NCBI GenBank assembly: GCA_013433145.1
Contig: CM024174.1
Coordinates: 5,108,336 to 5,172,335, forward strand
Direction: 5' to 3'
Source of the DNA: Ascaris suum
Lineage: Eukaryota > Nematoda > Chromadorea > Rhabditida > Ascarididae
Length of the DNA: 64,000 nucleotides
Below, one piece after another: positions 53,701-64,000 of this stretch. The position numbers were made by a program, and so were the translations under genes. Positions within the stretch are counted from its first letter, which is position 1. The number at the start of each line of letters is the position of its first letter. The notes under the pieces are model-generated. The model made no database searches. It was not told the DNA's origin and saw only the letters and a program-made list of their open reading frames with translations.

Positions 53701-55717
53701 AAGCGCTGCTGTGGTCACTTAACAACACGCAATGAGAGTCCTTGTTTGTATACAACATGTACGGCATTACAATACCATGTAATATGTGAAAGAAATCACG
53801 ACAAAACAATATCTATAAATATGCAATTAAAAGTACAACACTGATGCATTTATCATATACCACAGTGTATTAACGACTGCAATCGTGGCAATAAACCAAT
53901 TCCTAGCAAACACATCAAATAGATGCATAAATGAAAGAAGTGGCTGTTACCTTCTTATCCTTAGAATGATTATCATTGTGATCAACATTGTTGAAAGTGT
54001 TGCTCCAAAAGCGATCACCAAATAAGGCAAATATTTGAAGTGAAAAACACTGAAGAATGTCGTTATTCCAACTGGTGAAGTTTGTTGGTATGATTCGCAT
54101 TGCTGAATCTACAAGCGAAGACAATATGTAATCAACGAAAAATGCAATCTTCAGCAAAAATTTTACTGATGAGCTAAGTAGAAAAGCTTCCAATAAGCTA
54201 TTCTGATTCATAACCTAGCATATCGACTAAAAATGTTTTCTTTGTATAGATTTTGCATCTTTTGCTTCTGAGTTTACTAATATATCGTTCAACGAAAATT
54301 GCATTGGGTATTTTTCAGTTTTTTGCGAGTGTTTTCTAACAAAATGTCATAACTAGAACTTTAATACTGATAAAATCGACTCAATTTTCGTAAGTGGCAT
54401 ATATTTATGCGTGTCGATATCACTCTATCTTTTAAAAAACAGTTCAAACAACAAAGTGTTTTATCAACGCGGATATGTCTGTCAATTTTAATGCCTAGTT
54501 TATCGAAGTGTCATTTTGAAAAATGAATTATTAGAAATTTCACAAGTTTCTCGCTGAGAAAGATCACTGACATCGAAAAATAAAGGATATTATCTCTTCA
54601 ATTCGACTCTTCTTCCAAAATGAAGCGTCTATTTTTTATCCGATATAGAGTTCATTCGATGTTTGTTGGTGAGAAGGAATCGTGTGCAGAAATCTTCGAG
54701 GAATGTTCAAATAAGTGCACTAATGGACCATAAAACTATATGATATATGATGCGTTGATATGAGCATTGATCATTTCTTAATGCTGAGGAGACGTCGTAA
54801 ACCTTCGACGAGATGAATGCAAATGCAGGACAAACAAAATTCAAAAGCACTTTGTTCAAAAATGTTTATGAAGACACGCATTTGTTAGCAGCTTATAGGG
54901 AATGCTTCATTTGCTTGTTTGTTATTCGCTGGAGCTCATTCCAGCGTAATTTCACTGATTAGAATGTATGTTTATTTCAACGAAATTATATCGGATGAAA
55001 CATTTCGGAACTGAGCCAATTTTTTCTACAATATCTGTCATACTGGAATTCATCTATTAAAATGACATTATGATTTTAAGTCTTTGAGACCAAATATTAT
55101 TAAATTTAAGGTCAAAGATTAAAAAGAGGCCATTATTTTCTGATTTAATCGTATCGGACCATTAACCCTTTGTATTACATAGAAGTATTTTTTCCGCACC
55201 ACAGTATAAAAAACCATTAGATGAATAAATAAATTTTAGTCACTATTTACGACGCCCTTGGAGGATAATAAGAAGGCCGAATAATAGACATAAGAAATTT
55301 TCTCTTACTCAAGAACCACGCTGAAATTTCATAGCTCCATCTTCAATAGCTCCAAAGCTGAGTGAGAGTACTCAATAAGCAAACATACACACATAACATA
55401 TAAGGAGATGTGGTGTTACGGATTCGCAACAGCACATTTAAAAAATTACACATTATACGTACATTAAAAACGACAATATAAAAGATTGCTTCTTTCGAAA
55501 TTTATAAAAATGAAAAGAAATCAGAATTTTATTATTCACAAAGATCTCGAAATGCTGAAATAAGTGATTAAACTACTTTCGTAACTTGTTTATAAACAAA
55601 TATAACCTGTTTGAGCTGTTCGACGGGTTCATCGGACAAAAGATGCCAAACAAGAGACGGATCGGGTGGTGCCGGTATATCAAATACCGGTGGAGGTGGA
55701 ATACATGTACATCCCAT
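44795..55717 (-). CDS. Single-pass membrane protein with long cytoplasmic tail
   Basis: Seven exons, all in phase: 55607-55717 (ATG), 53951-54102, 50077-50265, 49360-49576, 48660-48832, 47505-47618 and 44795-44897 (TAA); 352 residues. Residues 1-37 are Pro-rich (CIPPPPVFDIPAPPDP). One helix spans about 61-84 (YLPYLVIAFGATLSTMLITM), followed by RIRRSKSKERAQLKKK, so the long Ser-rich part is cytosolic. The tail has TYEEIPV at 198-204, matching the preferred Src-type SH2 ligand pYEEI, and proline runs at 241-243 and 247-251 (RPPPPPS), possible SH3 or EVH1 ligands. The start is uncertain: the first exon has no signal peptide and can only be read from its own ATG, while the exon at 57036-57222 also fits in phase 0 before the helix exon. 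This could be a short isoform of a receptor whose ectodomain lies upstream. The family is not recognised. Confidence 0.66.
46229..46459 (-). CDS. Open frame inside the last intron, doubtful
   Basis: 76 codons with charged, protein-like composition (YVNLKPMLVRKLQWALML, CDQKKAEEFRTKVLIKEL), lying on the same strand between the last two exons of the tail-rich membrane protein gene. The acceptor before it (GAGCGAG) is poor and no donor is present, so it may be a short nested gene, an alternative last exon or chance. Confidence 0.25.
   Translation of the reverse strand: MPYLTHVNIATNIEKYVNLKPMLVRKLQWALMLEDEVIQDNNSASEQCDQKKAEEFRTKVLIKELTLSKTHFVYKR
47037..47270 (+). CDS. Antisense open frame inside an intron, doubtful
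   Basis: After a GGGTGCAG acceptor the plus strand is open for 77 codons (IERLRYQTLSYKFVSVINL, QLCKLISNVVSFQSCALL) to TGA. A good donor (CAGAC/GTAAGA) splits it in phase 0 at 47107. It sits in an intron of the minus-strand gene. No ATG and no family resemblance. Confidence 0.25.
   Translation, partial: RIERLRYQTLSYKFVSVINLIPTDVRLPSVLYKQLVANRFNLNQLCKLISNVVSFQSCALLTKKNRQPKLHLQFRWI
51636..52070 (+). CDS. 144-codon open frame, doubtful
   Basis: ATG to TGA without interruption in a large intron of the minus-strand gene. Composition is unremarkable (MGRLAKHFLVSRSIIQLIL, FRAQIMVKWKLSTVFNY). The other plus frame and one minus frame are open over 51.61-51.87 kb too; the minus one gives a 64-residue ATG-started peptide with FEDKINCIIERETRKCF. 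At this base composition one such frame is expected by chance about once in several windows. Confidence 0.22.
   Translation: MSIAGWWPFTTGVLLKQLKSSMGRLAKHFLVSRSIIQLILSSNRTITHRMDCPHALIIPLLFSPMICNKFKGRLPKNLVIQGIVNVTTMNCVLNNFRAQIMVKWKLSTVFNYESSGIHRDLVMQLPLGYIHRILLRKEVFNSEV
52981..53010. repeat. Short hairpin, 13-bp arms
   Basis: AATTATACTCTCT, then GGTT, then AGAGAGTATAGTT: the arms pair with one mismatch around a 4-base loop. Confidence 0.8.
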
Positions 55718-55739
55718 TATACCAGCATGATATATTTAT

Positions 55740-57035
55740 CTGAAAGTTTAGTCAGTTATACCGCTAGCCATGACATTAAATCACAGTAACGCAGACGCTA
55801 CGAAACGTGAACCCACAACAGTTTGCATCGATGAAGAAATTTTGCACGCTGCGTCATTCTCATACAGTTTCTATGCAAACCTCACTGCGACATACATTTG
55901 CCTTACATTATGAAAGCATTCTTCAGAGAGACAGCAAGCGAAACGAAGAGATACTGCCGGAAAATATATCGATGAGCTTGTAAGCCCATAGAAAAATCAT
56001 TCTATGCCAAAAACAAGCTAGCTATGCTAAATTGTGGTAAGCAGTGGAGGAAATAAGCGCGAATGCAATCCAGTCAAGCAGTCAACTTAGCAGCATAGTT
56101 TATAATAATTATACACAGACCATCGAATGCGGCACATCATGAAAGCGTCATGTGGATATAAGTGATATCATAGGGTTCAGTAACATGATTTCTACCTATA
56201 CCGCTTGCAAACCTAATCCGGGTCTAGTAATCTTTTGCTCGTTCGATGTCGAAAAGGACTGCTGAAAAGGATCACTAATCGAGACATCTATGCAGTCCAC
56301 TAGTATGACAGATCGATCGCAATGATCAGTCAGTTTTTATTACCACTCCATTCTCTAACAGTTCACAAGAGCAGGTTAGCGACAAGCGTGCCCAAGGGTG
56401 CTAGTGATTAAGTGCTACAGCAAATAGTTAGCAATCTGTTGGAAAACTGCGTTCTCTTAGACACGCATCACTAGTAAAAGATAAAAGTGGGTGAAAAGTC
56501 ACATAACAGAGAAAAAAACCTCCATTCCTCGAATTCCGCTCCCTCGTCTTGTCACTTAAATCCATCACTATGCTTGCTTCACCACTGATTGCGCACTACG
56601 CTGTGTGCCAATCACATTGTCATCTCAAAGTGAATTTTCCTAACATGGAATTTTTTGGAGTGGCATATGGCTTATTTCCAATAATGGCCTAAAATGTGCA
56701 GTTTTGATTTCGATAGGGCGATAAAGACGATGAAGCAATACGATGAAAGGCTCCTGTTTCACTTCATATTCAACTAATTAATTCTTCTTATGCTTAAAAT
56801 TTAAGCGCAATCATAGATCGTCGAATACTTACCATTGCCGATTGCGATGACGACAAGTTTATAAATTTATTACTTTTTATGCAAATATAACTAATAAACG
56901 CTGATAAAGTAGTCTAATTTCGTTAAGGTAATTAATTCTCTGAAATAATCTACGACTCCGAAGGTAGCATTTTCATTTCAAAAACATCCCTCATTTTGAT
57001 TCTATAAGAAATGTTGGATTTGCTAATAGATACAC
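55740..57035. other. Spacer or intron, no supported exon
   Basis: If the exons at 57.0-59.35 kb belong to the tail-rich membrane protein gene, this is its intron. I see no further exon here. Confidence 0.35.
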
Positions 57036-59352
57036 CTTTATTAGGACAGGTATTTTTATCCTACTCCTTAGAGCCATTTTCATATCTTCCATCATAGTTT
57101 TGGATTTTTTTGACATTCGACACACATTCAGATAATGCAGGCTTGAAAGCTGATAATTGAATATAACATTTCCACAATTGCAGAATGAAGAATGTACGTC
57201 TTGTTCGTTTTCTGTTTTTGTGCTGCAAAAAAATTTCATCTTTTTTTCGTATAATCGAATTTCTTTTTTCAAAATTAGTTGACGACTTTTCTCATCGACA
57301 AATTAATTATAGTTATTCGAGTTATTCGTGGGGTGTAGATGTCGATTCAATTCTTAAACGAGACGCTCTTTTTATTCTACAGGTTTGCGAATTTGCAATC
57401 GCGTTTGCTTCAAATTGCATTACCTTTGAGTACGACTGCAAAACTCATCTGAAAATTTTACCTTAGTTCATGCACTTTTGAGCAAAGAAAAACAACATTG
57501 CGAAGATCGTTTTGGCACATTCGAGGGAAATGAAAAAAGACGAAAGAAACATCAGAAAGGGTCATAGAGCATGCGCTATCTTGTTGTTACCACAGAAAAG
57601 CCTCTTAAGAGGACCGTCAAAAATTCTCGCAGATGTATGAATAGATACGAATAGGAAATGCGTATGCACAAAAACATGCGAGAATGTTAGGCACGAGTGA
57701 AAGTTAATTGGTTTTTTCACATCGGAGTGCACAACGAGTTGAATAATTGCCAAATGTTGAACAGTCGTAAGCAATCGCACATCAGCGTATATTTTTCAAA
57801 TCTTTTTAGCAGCAGGATTTCCCTCTGAAAGAGACATCTAACGGTTATCGCTTTGTGTCATTCCGGCAATATATGTTGGCATTTATAGATTAATGTAACC
57901 CGAAACTATCGTGCAACTAATACATATATAATATAGTATAATTGATATAATATAATTGATATGACGTAATATAATTAATGCAATTTACTGCAATAAGTAT
58001 ATTATAATGAAATTAAAGTAATACAATGCCTCTTAAATGAGTATTTGCTTAAATCGAAGAAAATATGGTAAACATATCAGTTCATATTGCTTCTATGTTA
58101 AATATGAGAGTACAATAAGTCGGCAGAATCGGTTATTCTTTGTTGACAACATCGCGTTTGATAGATTGCTCAAATATTCCATAATGGCGTGTGAAGGAAA
58201 CCCGTCGTATATCGAAGAAAATATATCGATATTACTACCAAATACAGAAAAATTAGATACTAAGGATTTATTTCTAAAACTGGGTAACACAAATATATGA
58301 TAGAAGGCGTTTTATGAGTGTTTCAACCCGCCAAATTAATTTACACAACTAGAGAACAGGATTACTTTTAACCATGTACGATTAATTTATGCAGTAAGAA
58401 GTTTTATCTATCACTGGCCATGAGCGAGTCGGGAGCCAGCTCCTCCGTATTTAAATGGCATTAGCTATACACCTAAATAAGTCATATACCTGACTTTCTA
58501 GATAGCTGTTCAAATGCGCATCTTATGTTCCATTTAAAAGCGTCCATCTTGCTTATGAAGAACAGTGTTCCATTTACTTCAAATATATAATTTAAGCTGT
58601 TACAATTTTGAGTGCCAGAAAACTTAGGAATTCCACCTGCGAGCGATCGTGAACACACAGTGACGGAACAGTTGAAAAAGTCGCATAAACATATTCCTTC
58701 AACAATAACTTCAATGGAGTAAAGAAACTCCTTGAAACACTTCAGCAATATAGATGGCGAGCTTGTAGACAAATAATTAATCAGATACATTAATTTGTTT
58801 ATTTAAGGCACCGGTTAAATTTATATTGTGTGAAGTAATGCATCATACATTGCTTGATGCAAACAACAACAGAGCGTTTTGTTTAAGAATTTTTGCAATG
58901 CAAACAATTCGAAGTAACGTTTGCTAAATGCGGTTTGTGAGAGGACGCTTGAGAAAAAATCTTAGCTATTTGCATACAATAGGTGAATTATGAAAATTTA
59001 TATAAATGGGGGCAGGAAAGGCGTGAAAACACTAATGAACCAAACAACATTGTCGAATGCGTAAATCAAATTTTGCAAATTAAATTGTGAGGATTTGTGT
59101 ATGCACACGCTAGACTCGTCATGCAAATCGGCATTCCACATACACTCTCTCACTAATAAAATTAGGGATGCCTAAACGAGGCATGGTGGCGAAACGCTTC
59201 AACAAGAGGCGGAACAACGATTCGCAACATCACTTTCCCTCTTCTACAGCATCCTTCAAGCCACAACCATAATTGTGAATCGCCCCGACACACATCTGGT
59301 GCTGTTTTGCGTTGCTGTACTTCCTTTGCAACTGCTTCCTTTCTGCATATGG
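57036..59352 (-). CDS. Cysteine-containing ectodomain-like exons
   Basis: Three exons on the minus strand. 59234-59352 (phase 0 in, 2 out; QMCVGAIHNYGCGLKDAVEE). 58490-58761 (phase 2 in; CLCDFFNCSVTVCSRSL and LNYIFEVNGTLFFISK, with possible N-glycosylation at NCS and NGT). 57036-57222 (phase 2 in, 0 out; SSFCNCGNVIFNYQLSSLHY). The first two join in phase. The second joins the third only if it ends at 58495 (donor GTCAGG), not at the stronger 58490 donor (phase 1), so an intermediate exon may be missing. Scattered cysteines and glycosylation sites suggest a secreted or extracellular domain. The last exon ends in phase 0, the phase needed by the helix exon at 54102. These may therefore be the ectodomain of that membrane protein, or a separate secreted protein. 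Confidence 0.4.
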
Positions 59353-61137
59353 CTATAGTTTGCACTCAGCCGGATACAACTGAATTGAATGCCACAACAA
59401 TAACATTAATAATATATTTTATTCATATGACGTCTATGATATGCGTTCAGCTTTAAAGAGTTAAAATTCTCTTTTATAAATTCTATTTGAGAATATATTG
59501 AAAATGCAGAGGAAATGAAAGTGAACCATATAAGGAGCAACGAGGAGCTTGATCGAATTTTTTCAAATAATGATGCGAAGCAATCAAAAATGAAGTGTAA
59601 AGGTCACTTGCAAATATGCAAATTTAGTGCTCATCAGGTTAAATCGTTGGCAGCGAAAAGTTCTCCTTAATGTGCGATTGTCCTTTACCAAAGCAATCAG
59701 CGACTGATTGAATGGTAACTTAGCATACAAATAAATGGACAGACAGACACACGCACGCAACGAGAGGCGTCAACAAGTAGCATTTGATACGGGACTAAAT
59801 TTGGATGCACTGCTCATATCGAGGATATCAACGTATTGAGCCTTCGATCAAATGCACTATACTGAAAATGTTTCGGAAGATTCCTTCAGACGCTCAATTA
59901 TCATTTCGCATTGAAATTTAATTCTGTGAGATATTATGAACGGTGTTTTATTTCAGGTTACAGTTTTTTGAATGCTTATAGCAGTAATGAAGATAAGAAG
60001 TAAATAAAGGCAACAAAGGTAAAGGCATGTGATAAACTTTCAAAACTTTTTGCATAATATTTTCACACTCTTCTTACAAAATATTTCTAGCGCTCGCTTG
60101 AGCACATGTCTCTTCTCTTGTTTGCGAACTTAATTAGCATTCGAATAACGAACTCTTTCAATTAGTTTATAGATTTTATTGTCTCGAAGTGAGAGAACAT
60201 TCAAAAAATATGTGAGCATGAACAGCGACAATGAGCAAAACGTTCGCAATCAATTTCTAGTAGAATTAGAATTCGGCTTTGGTCTCTTTAAATTCGATAC
60301 ACGTACTTATGAATTTTTTTTTGCTTACAGGCGATTATTTTTTGCAGCTGAGCGTGCTAACTGCCGGAATAATACGTCCATTAACGTAACCTAAGCCCTC
60401 AACACAGCGTGGAAAGCAGCGACATCACAAAACGCTATTAATGAAGAAAACAGTGCGCATAACCATTGTGTTCCCAAAAGAACAGTATCAAACAATTGTG
60501 CCAATGCAAGAAACATTCACCTCATATCAGTATAGAAATAATTCAAAAGATTTTTGAATTTTTCTGAAAATTTAGCGAATAGAATTTCATTTAAATAAGA
60601 AAAAAACTCGAATGCGAAAAAAATGTCTCCAGAGTAATTTAATAAAGTTGTAAAGCAATAGACAATATTTAAAGGCAGTTTTGCACAAATTATGCAATTT
60701 CGGTATATGTTTGTTCAGTTGGTTGCTAGATTCAACCAAAGAACTAGAACAGCATAGCAGTGAAAATTGCAAGCATTCGTGCCAAACTCACTGAATTCAT
60801 GGAAGCCATGAAATTTATCAATTAAGTGTTGCTGCATGGTCAAGGATTAGAAATATTTCGCTGCTTCTTGTGCATACTAGCATAGTCGGCCGCTTTTATA
60901 GACGAACATATAAAATGACTGCTTCATCCTCATCAACCTGTCCCTCCCCCTCCCCTGCCTCCCTTTCAGTACACTTTTTTAAACGTTTCATATCACGTAT
61001 CCAAAAAATTTTTCATTGAGTTGTCAAATTATGTAAAATAAGTTGCAATATGCAAAATTCTGATATAGCGTCAAGCAAGAAAATATGGATGAGCGCAAGC
61101 GGAACGATGAGAGCATAGGGTTGGTGAACTGAATGAA
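59353..61137. other. Spacer with conflicting exon signals
   Basis: At 60329-60381 a minus-strand ATG exon (MDVLFRQLARSAAKNNR, donor GTAAGC) overlaps a plus-strand frame with good acceptors, so neither is called. The rest is AT-rich. Confidence 0.35.
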
Positions 61138-61458
61138 TTAGGCGCTCGAGGCTGGAAGCTGGTGGTGCGCAAGTGCTGATTGCGAGTCTTGTTGCACAAC
61201 CGAAGACGCCAAAAGCGTTGCTTGAAGAAAAGATTTATGGATTTGAGACACCACATAGCGAAATGCTCACAATCGAAAAGATTCAATAAGCGAGCGAGCA
61301 ATGGCCAATCCCAAAGTCGAAATCCCACTTGCAATATCGCCTTGCAAAACATCGCTAGCAACTTCTATGATTCGAGCCACATTTGCATTATTCGGTTTTG
61401 ATGTTTTGGAAGATGAAATGAAACATTTTGCAAACATCAACAAAGGAAGCACTTTCAT
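61138..61458 (-). CDS. Small two-exon gene candidate, unknown
   Basis: Exon 61329-61458 (ATG, MKVLPLLMFAKCFISSSK..., phase 1 out) and exon 61138-61265 (TAA; FRYVVSQIHKSFLQATLLAS) are separated by a 63-bp intron and give 85 residues. The N-terminus is hydrophobic and might be a weak signal peptide. The second part is Ala/Gln/Ser-rich and amphipathic. A plus-strand frame at 61142-61289 (LEAGGAQVLIASLVAQPK) is open over the second exon, so the strand is not certain. Confidence 0.35.
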
Positions 61459-63739
61459 AGAGTTTTGAAATTTACTAGGAAATTTTGATTATTTCGTTGA
61501 AAAGGTATTACTCTCAACAATTGTTTTATATCGACACCAGGAGGAAGTAGAGCAGCAATTTCAACACAACGAGGCAATAGGTGTCAGCTCGTATTTCAAA
61601 AAGCCAGTAAAATATTTAAAAAACACTACAAGGAATTCCACAATCTGTGCCTCATATTAAAACTATTTTACACTGCCGATATGTGTGTAACTGAGCTCAG
61701 AAAATTGACAAATCTAGTTCACATATACGAAGAGCACAACTATTGTCTAAACAAATCACAAATATCGTTTAAAATTTTTGATGATTCATGAGGAGATCGT
61801 AACGCCTGATAAGCTCTCGAAGAAATGAATAATGGGAGTCATTCTGCTTTCCCATGGCATTCAAGTACGACTTTAGGTGCACTAGCATCGAACTTAAGTA
61901 CTCGAAAGAAGAGTTCTCGAACTATTATTGTCAATTGTGACCTTAGGTAAAATGTCGAAAGAAAAGAATAATACAGAGAGGAATCAAGTGGATGAGATTA
62001 GCACAAGTGGTAGCATATTTAGTGGAACAGTCGCCATGAATAAGTTGGAGTGCACGGTGTGATGATGACAATGAGGCATCATAGATAATCTTCTATATGA
62101 TGCGATGAGCAATCAACGTTCGACAAGCAGATGTTTTATACGAAATGAGAGCGACTTTATTGTCACTCTGTGAGTATCGCATGTGGATCATCGAATATAA
62201 TAACTCTATTTTTCTATAGGTTTACGATGTCAATTTGCAGTATTTCTCAACGTTTTACCTGTAATTATGTTTAAGAATTTCAAGGACTCGCTAGTTAATG
62301 ATGCTGTAGATGTCCGTATTCACTTGTCACTTGTGCCAATTTTCAACTGAACATTCGTCAAGCGTTCGTCCTTTACTAAAATTCATTTTTCCTATCGTTT
62401 CAACTGTCATCGCGCTTTCTATCATCGTAATTTTCGTAAATTTTACTCCATCTGTCACGGAAAAGGACTGAACGATCAAATTTGATGGCAGGTGAATAGA
62501 AAGCCACGAGTAACGTCATTTCACCTATAATATGTGTTTGCAGGTAATCTTCCGATGCTATTTACCTGAATATGGTAATTAGAATGAGAAATTACAGTAA
62601 CGAATAATCGAACCAATGCTTGGGATCCTTAATGGTATATAGTATTCTATATTACGTTAAAATATTTACTTCAGTATTAAAACGGCCCATCACTTTCCTC
62701 GCCATTAAAAATTCACGGCATTTTCTAAATTAAGAAAGTCACTCAAATGAGATTTTGCTGTTGGATATCCTTAATAAAGAACTTCTACAGAGAATATTGC
62801 ACAACACTGAGTGAGAAAGAACGTTTTTTATTATTCAGTTCCTCGCAAAACAGAAAGCAAAACAGCGCTATTTTTATTCGAAATTAAAGTATTTAGTTAT
62901 ATTTTCGAAGAATTTTTTGCAATTGATGCGAATATTATATCAACGATATCAACGATAGTTTTCGTCAGTATTGTGCTGCACTCATTTGCTGCACTAGAGA
63001 GATGATTTATTATTCATGTAATTATTACATAATGGTTGCAAAAAATTTCTGTTTTCGTAAAAAAATACTCCACCTTGGAAAAAAGAGAAAGAAAAAAACT
63101 TTGCCTTCGAATATAATCCGCCAGGCTATAGATATGGAAGGTCTTTATTCGTCTTATATTGTTAAAAAGCGACGCGATCTCGATAAAAAAGGCAAAATTG
63201 TGATATTTTTTGTTGAAATATCCAAAAATATTTCACACATATTCCTCTGATAAACAGTGGAGGAGAAATTGAACGTCAATGATACTTAAGTGGCGCGAAA
63301 TATATTAAAAATCTCCATAGTGGCAGATTTGTATAACTTTGAGGATCACTCAAATCTTCCGAGTGGACAATGCATGCATGCGAAAATGAATATTTAGGTA
63401 AGCAAAAGCAATGAAGCAAAACGAAATCGAGAAGAATCAAGCTAGAACATATGCTATAGAATTTGAGTGCAACAGCACCAAGCTAGTTGTCATTGTCAAA
63501 TAATTGTTTCTGCTTCATTTATTAACTGAAGAGAATAAGACGCAGGTTCATAGATTGAGAGAGAAAAATGCTCCCAAAAGTAAAAGAGAATGTTCCTTTT
63601 CGAAGGCTCTCTCAAATGATGCAATAAAATCTAGTGCGCATTACAGGATACTATGCATTTTATAAATGATGAAGCAGAAGTTATATTTGTGAATGGATGA
63701 AAGTTTTTAAGCGATCGAGGTAAGTGTTAGGTAAACCAA
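61459..63739. other. AT-rich spacer, no supported gene
   Basis: Open frames at 62811-63250 are Phe/Ile/Lys-biased and have no splice context. No RNA gene or repeat is recognised. Confidence 0.45.
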
Positions 63740-64000
63740 TTTGCTATAGACGAACCTGAAATATTGCGTCATACAAGGTAAGTCTGAGTAGGTCGAGAGC
63801 ACCCAGGCAGTCAAACGATTTCCCAGTATGTGTCATGAGGCTAGCCTGAGATAGAACGGGGAAGGTATGGAAGGGGTTAATCTGCTCACATATTCATTCC
63901 AGCAGCTAGGTTGTGCACAAGGCCGAGAGGGCCCCACGTGTGGCTATGGGGGATCATGAGGATATTGGCGGCAGTATGGAGCCCGGAGTCATGCCGACGA
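63740..64000. other. G+C-rich segment at the right edge
   Basis: Base composition rises sharply compared with the preceding 2 kb (for example GGCCGAGAGGGCCCCACGTG). The minus strand carries an open stretch (ANILMIPHSHTWGPLG). It may be the border of a mobile element or of a gene beyond the window. Confidence 0.35.

Noticed and set aside
53432..53722. Open frames on both strands with a good minus-strand acceptor (GTTGTTTTCAG)
   Set aside because: The possible exon cannot be joined in phase to the helix exon at 53951-54102, and the plus-strand frame lacks an ATG.

Overview
This is a eukaryotic window of about 35% G+C, and it reads as part of a chromadorean nematode genome. The main evidence is a complete cuticle collagen gene on the minus strand, with a nematode-type N-terminal block, short interrupted Gly-X-Y blocks and conserved cysteine clusters. 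Other evidence is the TTTCAG-type splice acceptors, the probable spliced-leader acceptors just upstream of several start codons, and genes made of many small exons. I cannot name the species. All gene models were traced by hand from splice signals, reading phase and protein-like composition. Single exons are more certain than the chains joining them.

Layout. 0-5.9 kb holds a small minus-strand membrane-protein gene (1.6-1.96 kb) and isolated exon-like pieces. 6.2-8.1 kb (+) carries a gene for a protein with two membrane helices. 12.8-20.1 kb (+) carries an eleven-exon major facilitator transporter that looks like the SLC46 family, with minus-strand exon-like fragments just upstream. 22.8-25.05 kb (-) carries a paralogue of the 6.2 kb gene, inverted relative to it, so the pair flanks the transporter. 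A short divergent coding exon starts at 25.88 kb. 26.85-27.4 kb is a GGAAT-type simple satellite. 28.8-29.4 kb (+) has a small two-exon gene with alternative last exons. 31.3-33.1 kb (-) is the collagen. 35.2-36.3 kb (+) and 40.2-41.5 kb (-) hold small multi-exon candidates. 43.4-44.0 kb is a decayed mariner-like transposase. 44.8-55.7 kb (-) is a seven-exon gene for a single-pass membrane protein with a long cytoplasmic tail. Cysteine-containing exons at 57.0-59.35 kb (-) may be its missing ectodomain. 61.1-61.5 kb (-) is a small two-exon candidate. The last 260 bases are G+C-rich and look like the edge of a different element.

Themes. Four long, almost perfect (AT)n tracts (59-205 bp) lie only between 5.9 and 22 kb, mostly in introns of the membrane-protein genes. 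Several genes have a donor site placed so that reading through it gives an immediate stop codon, so intron retention would give defined shorter proteins. The most interesting biology is the unrecognised pair of two-helix membrane proteins, and the membrane protein whose tail combines a YEEI motif with polyproline runs.
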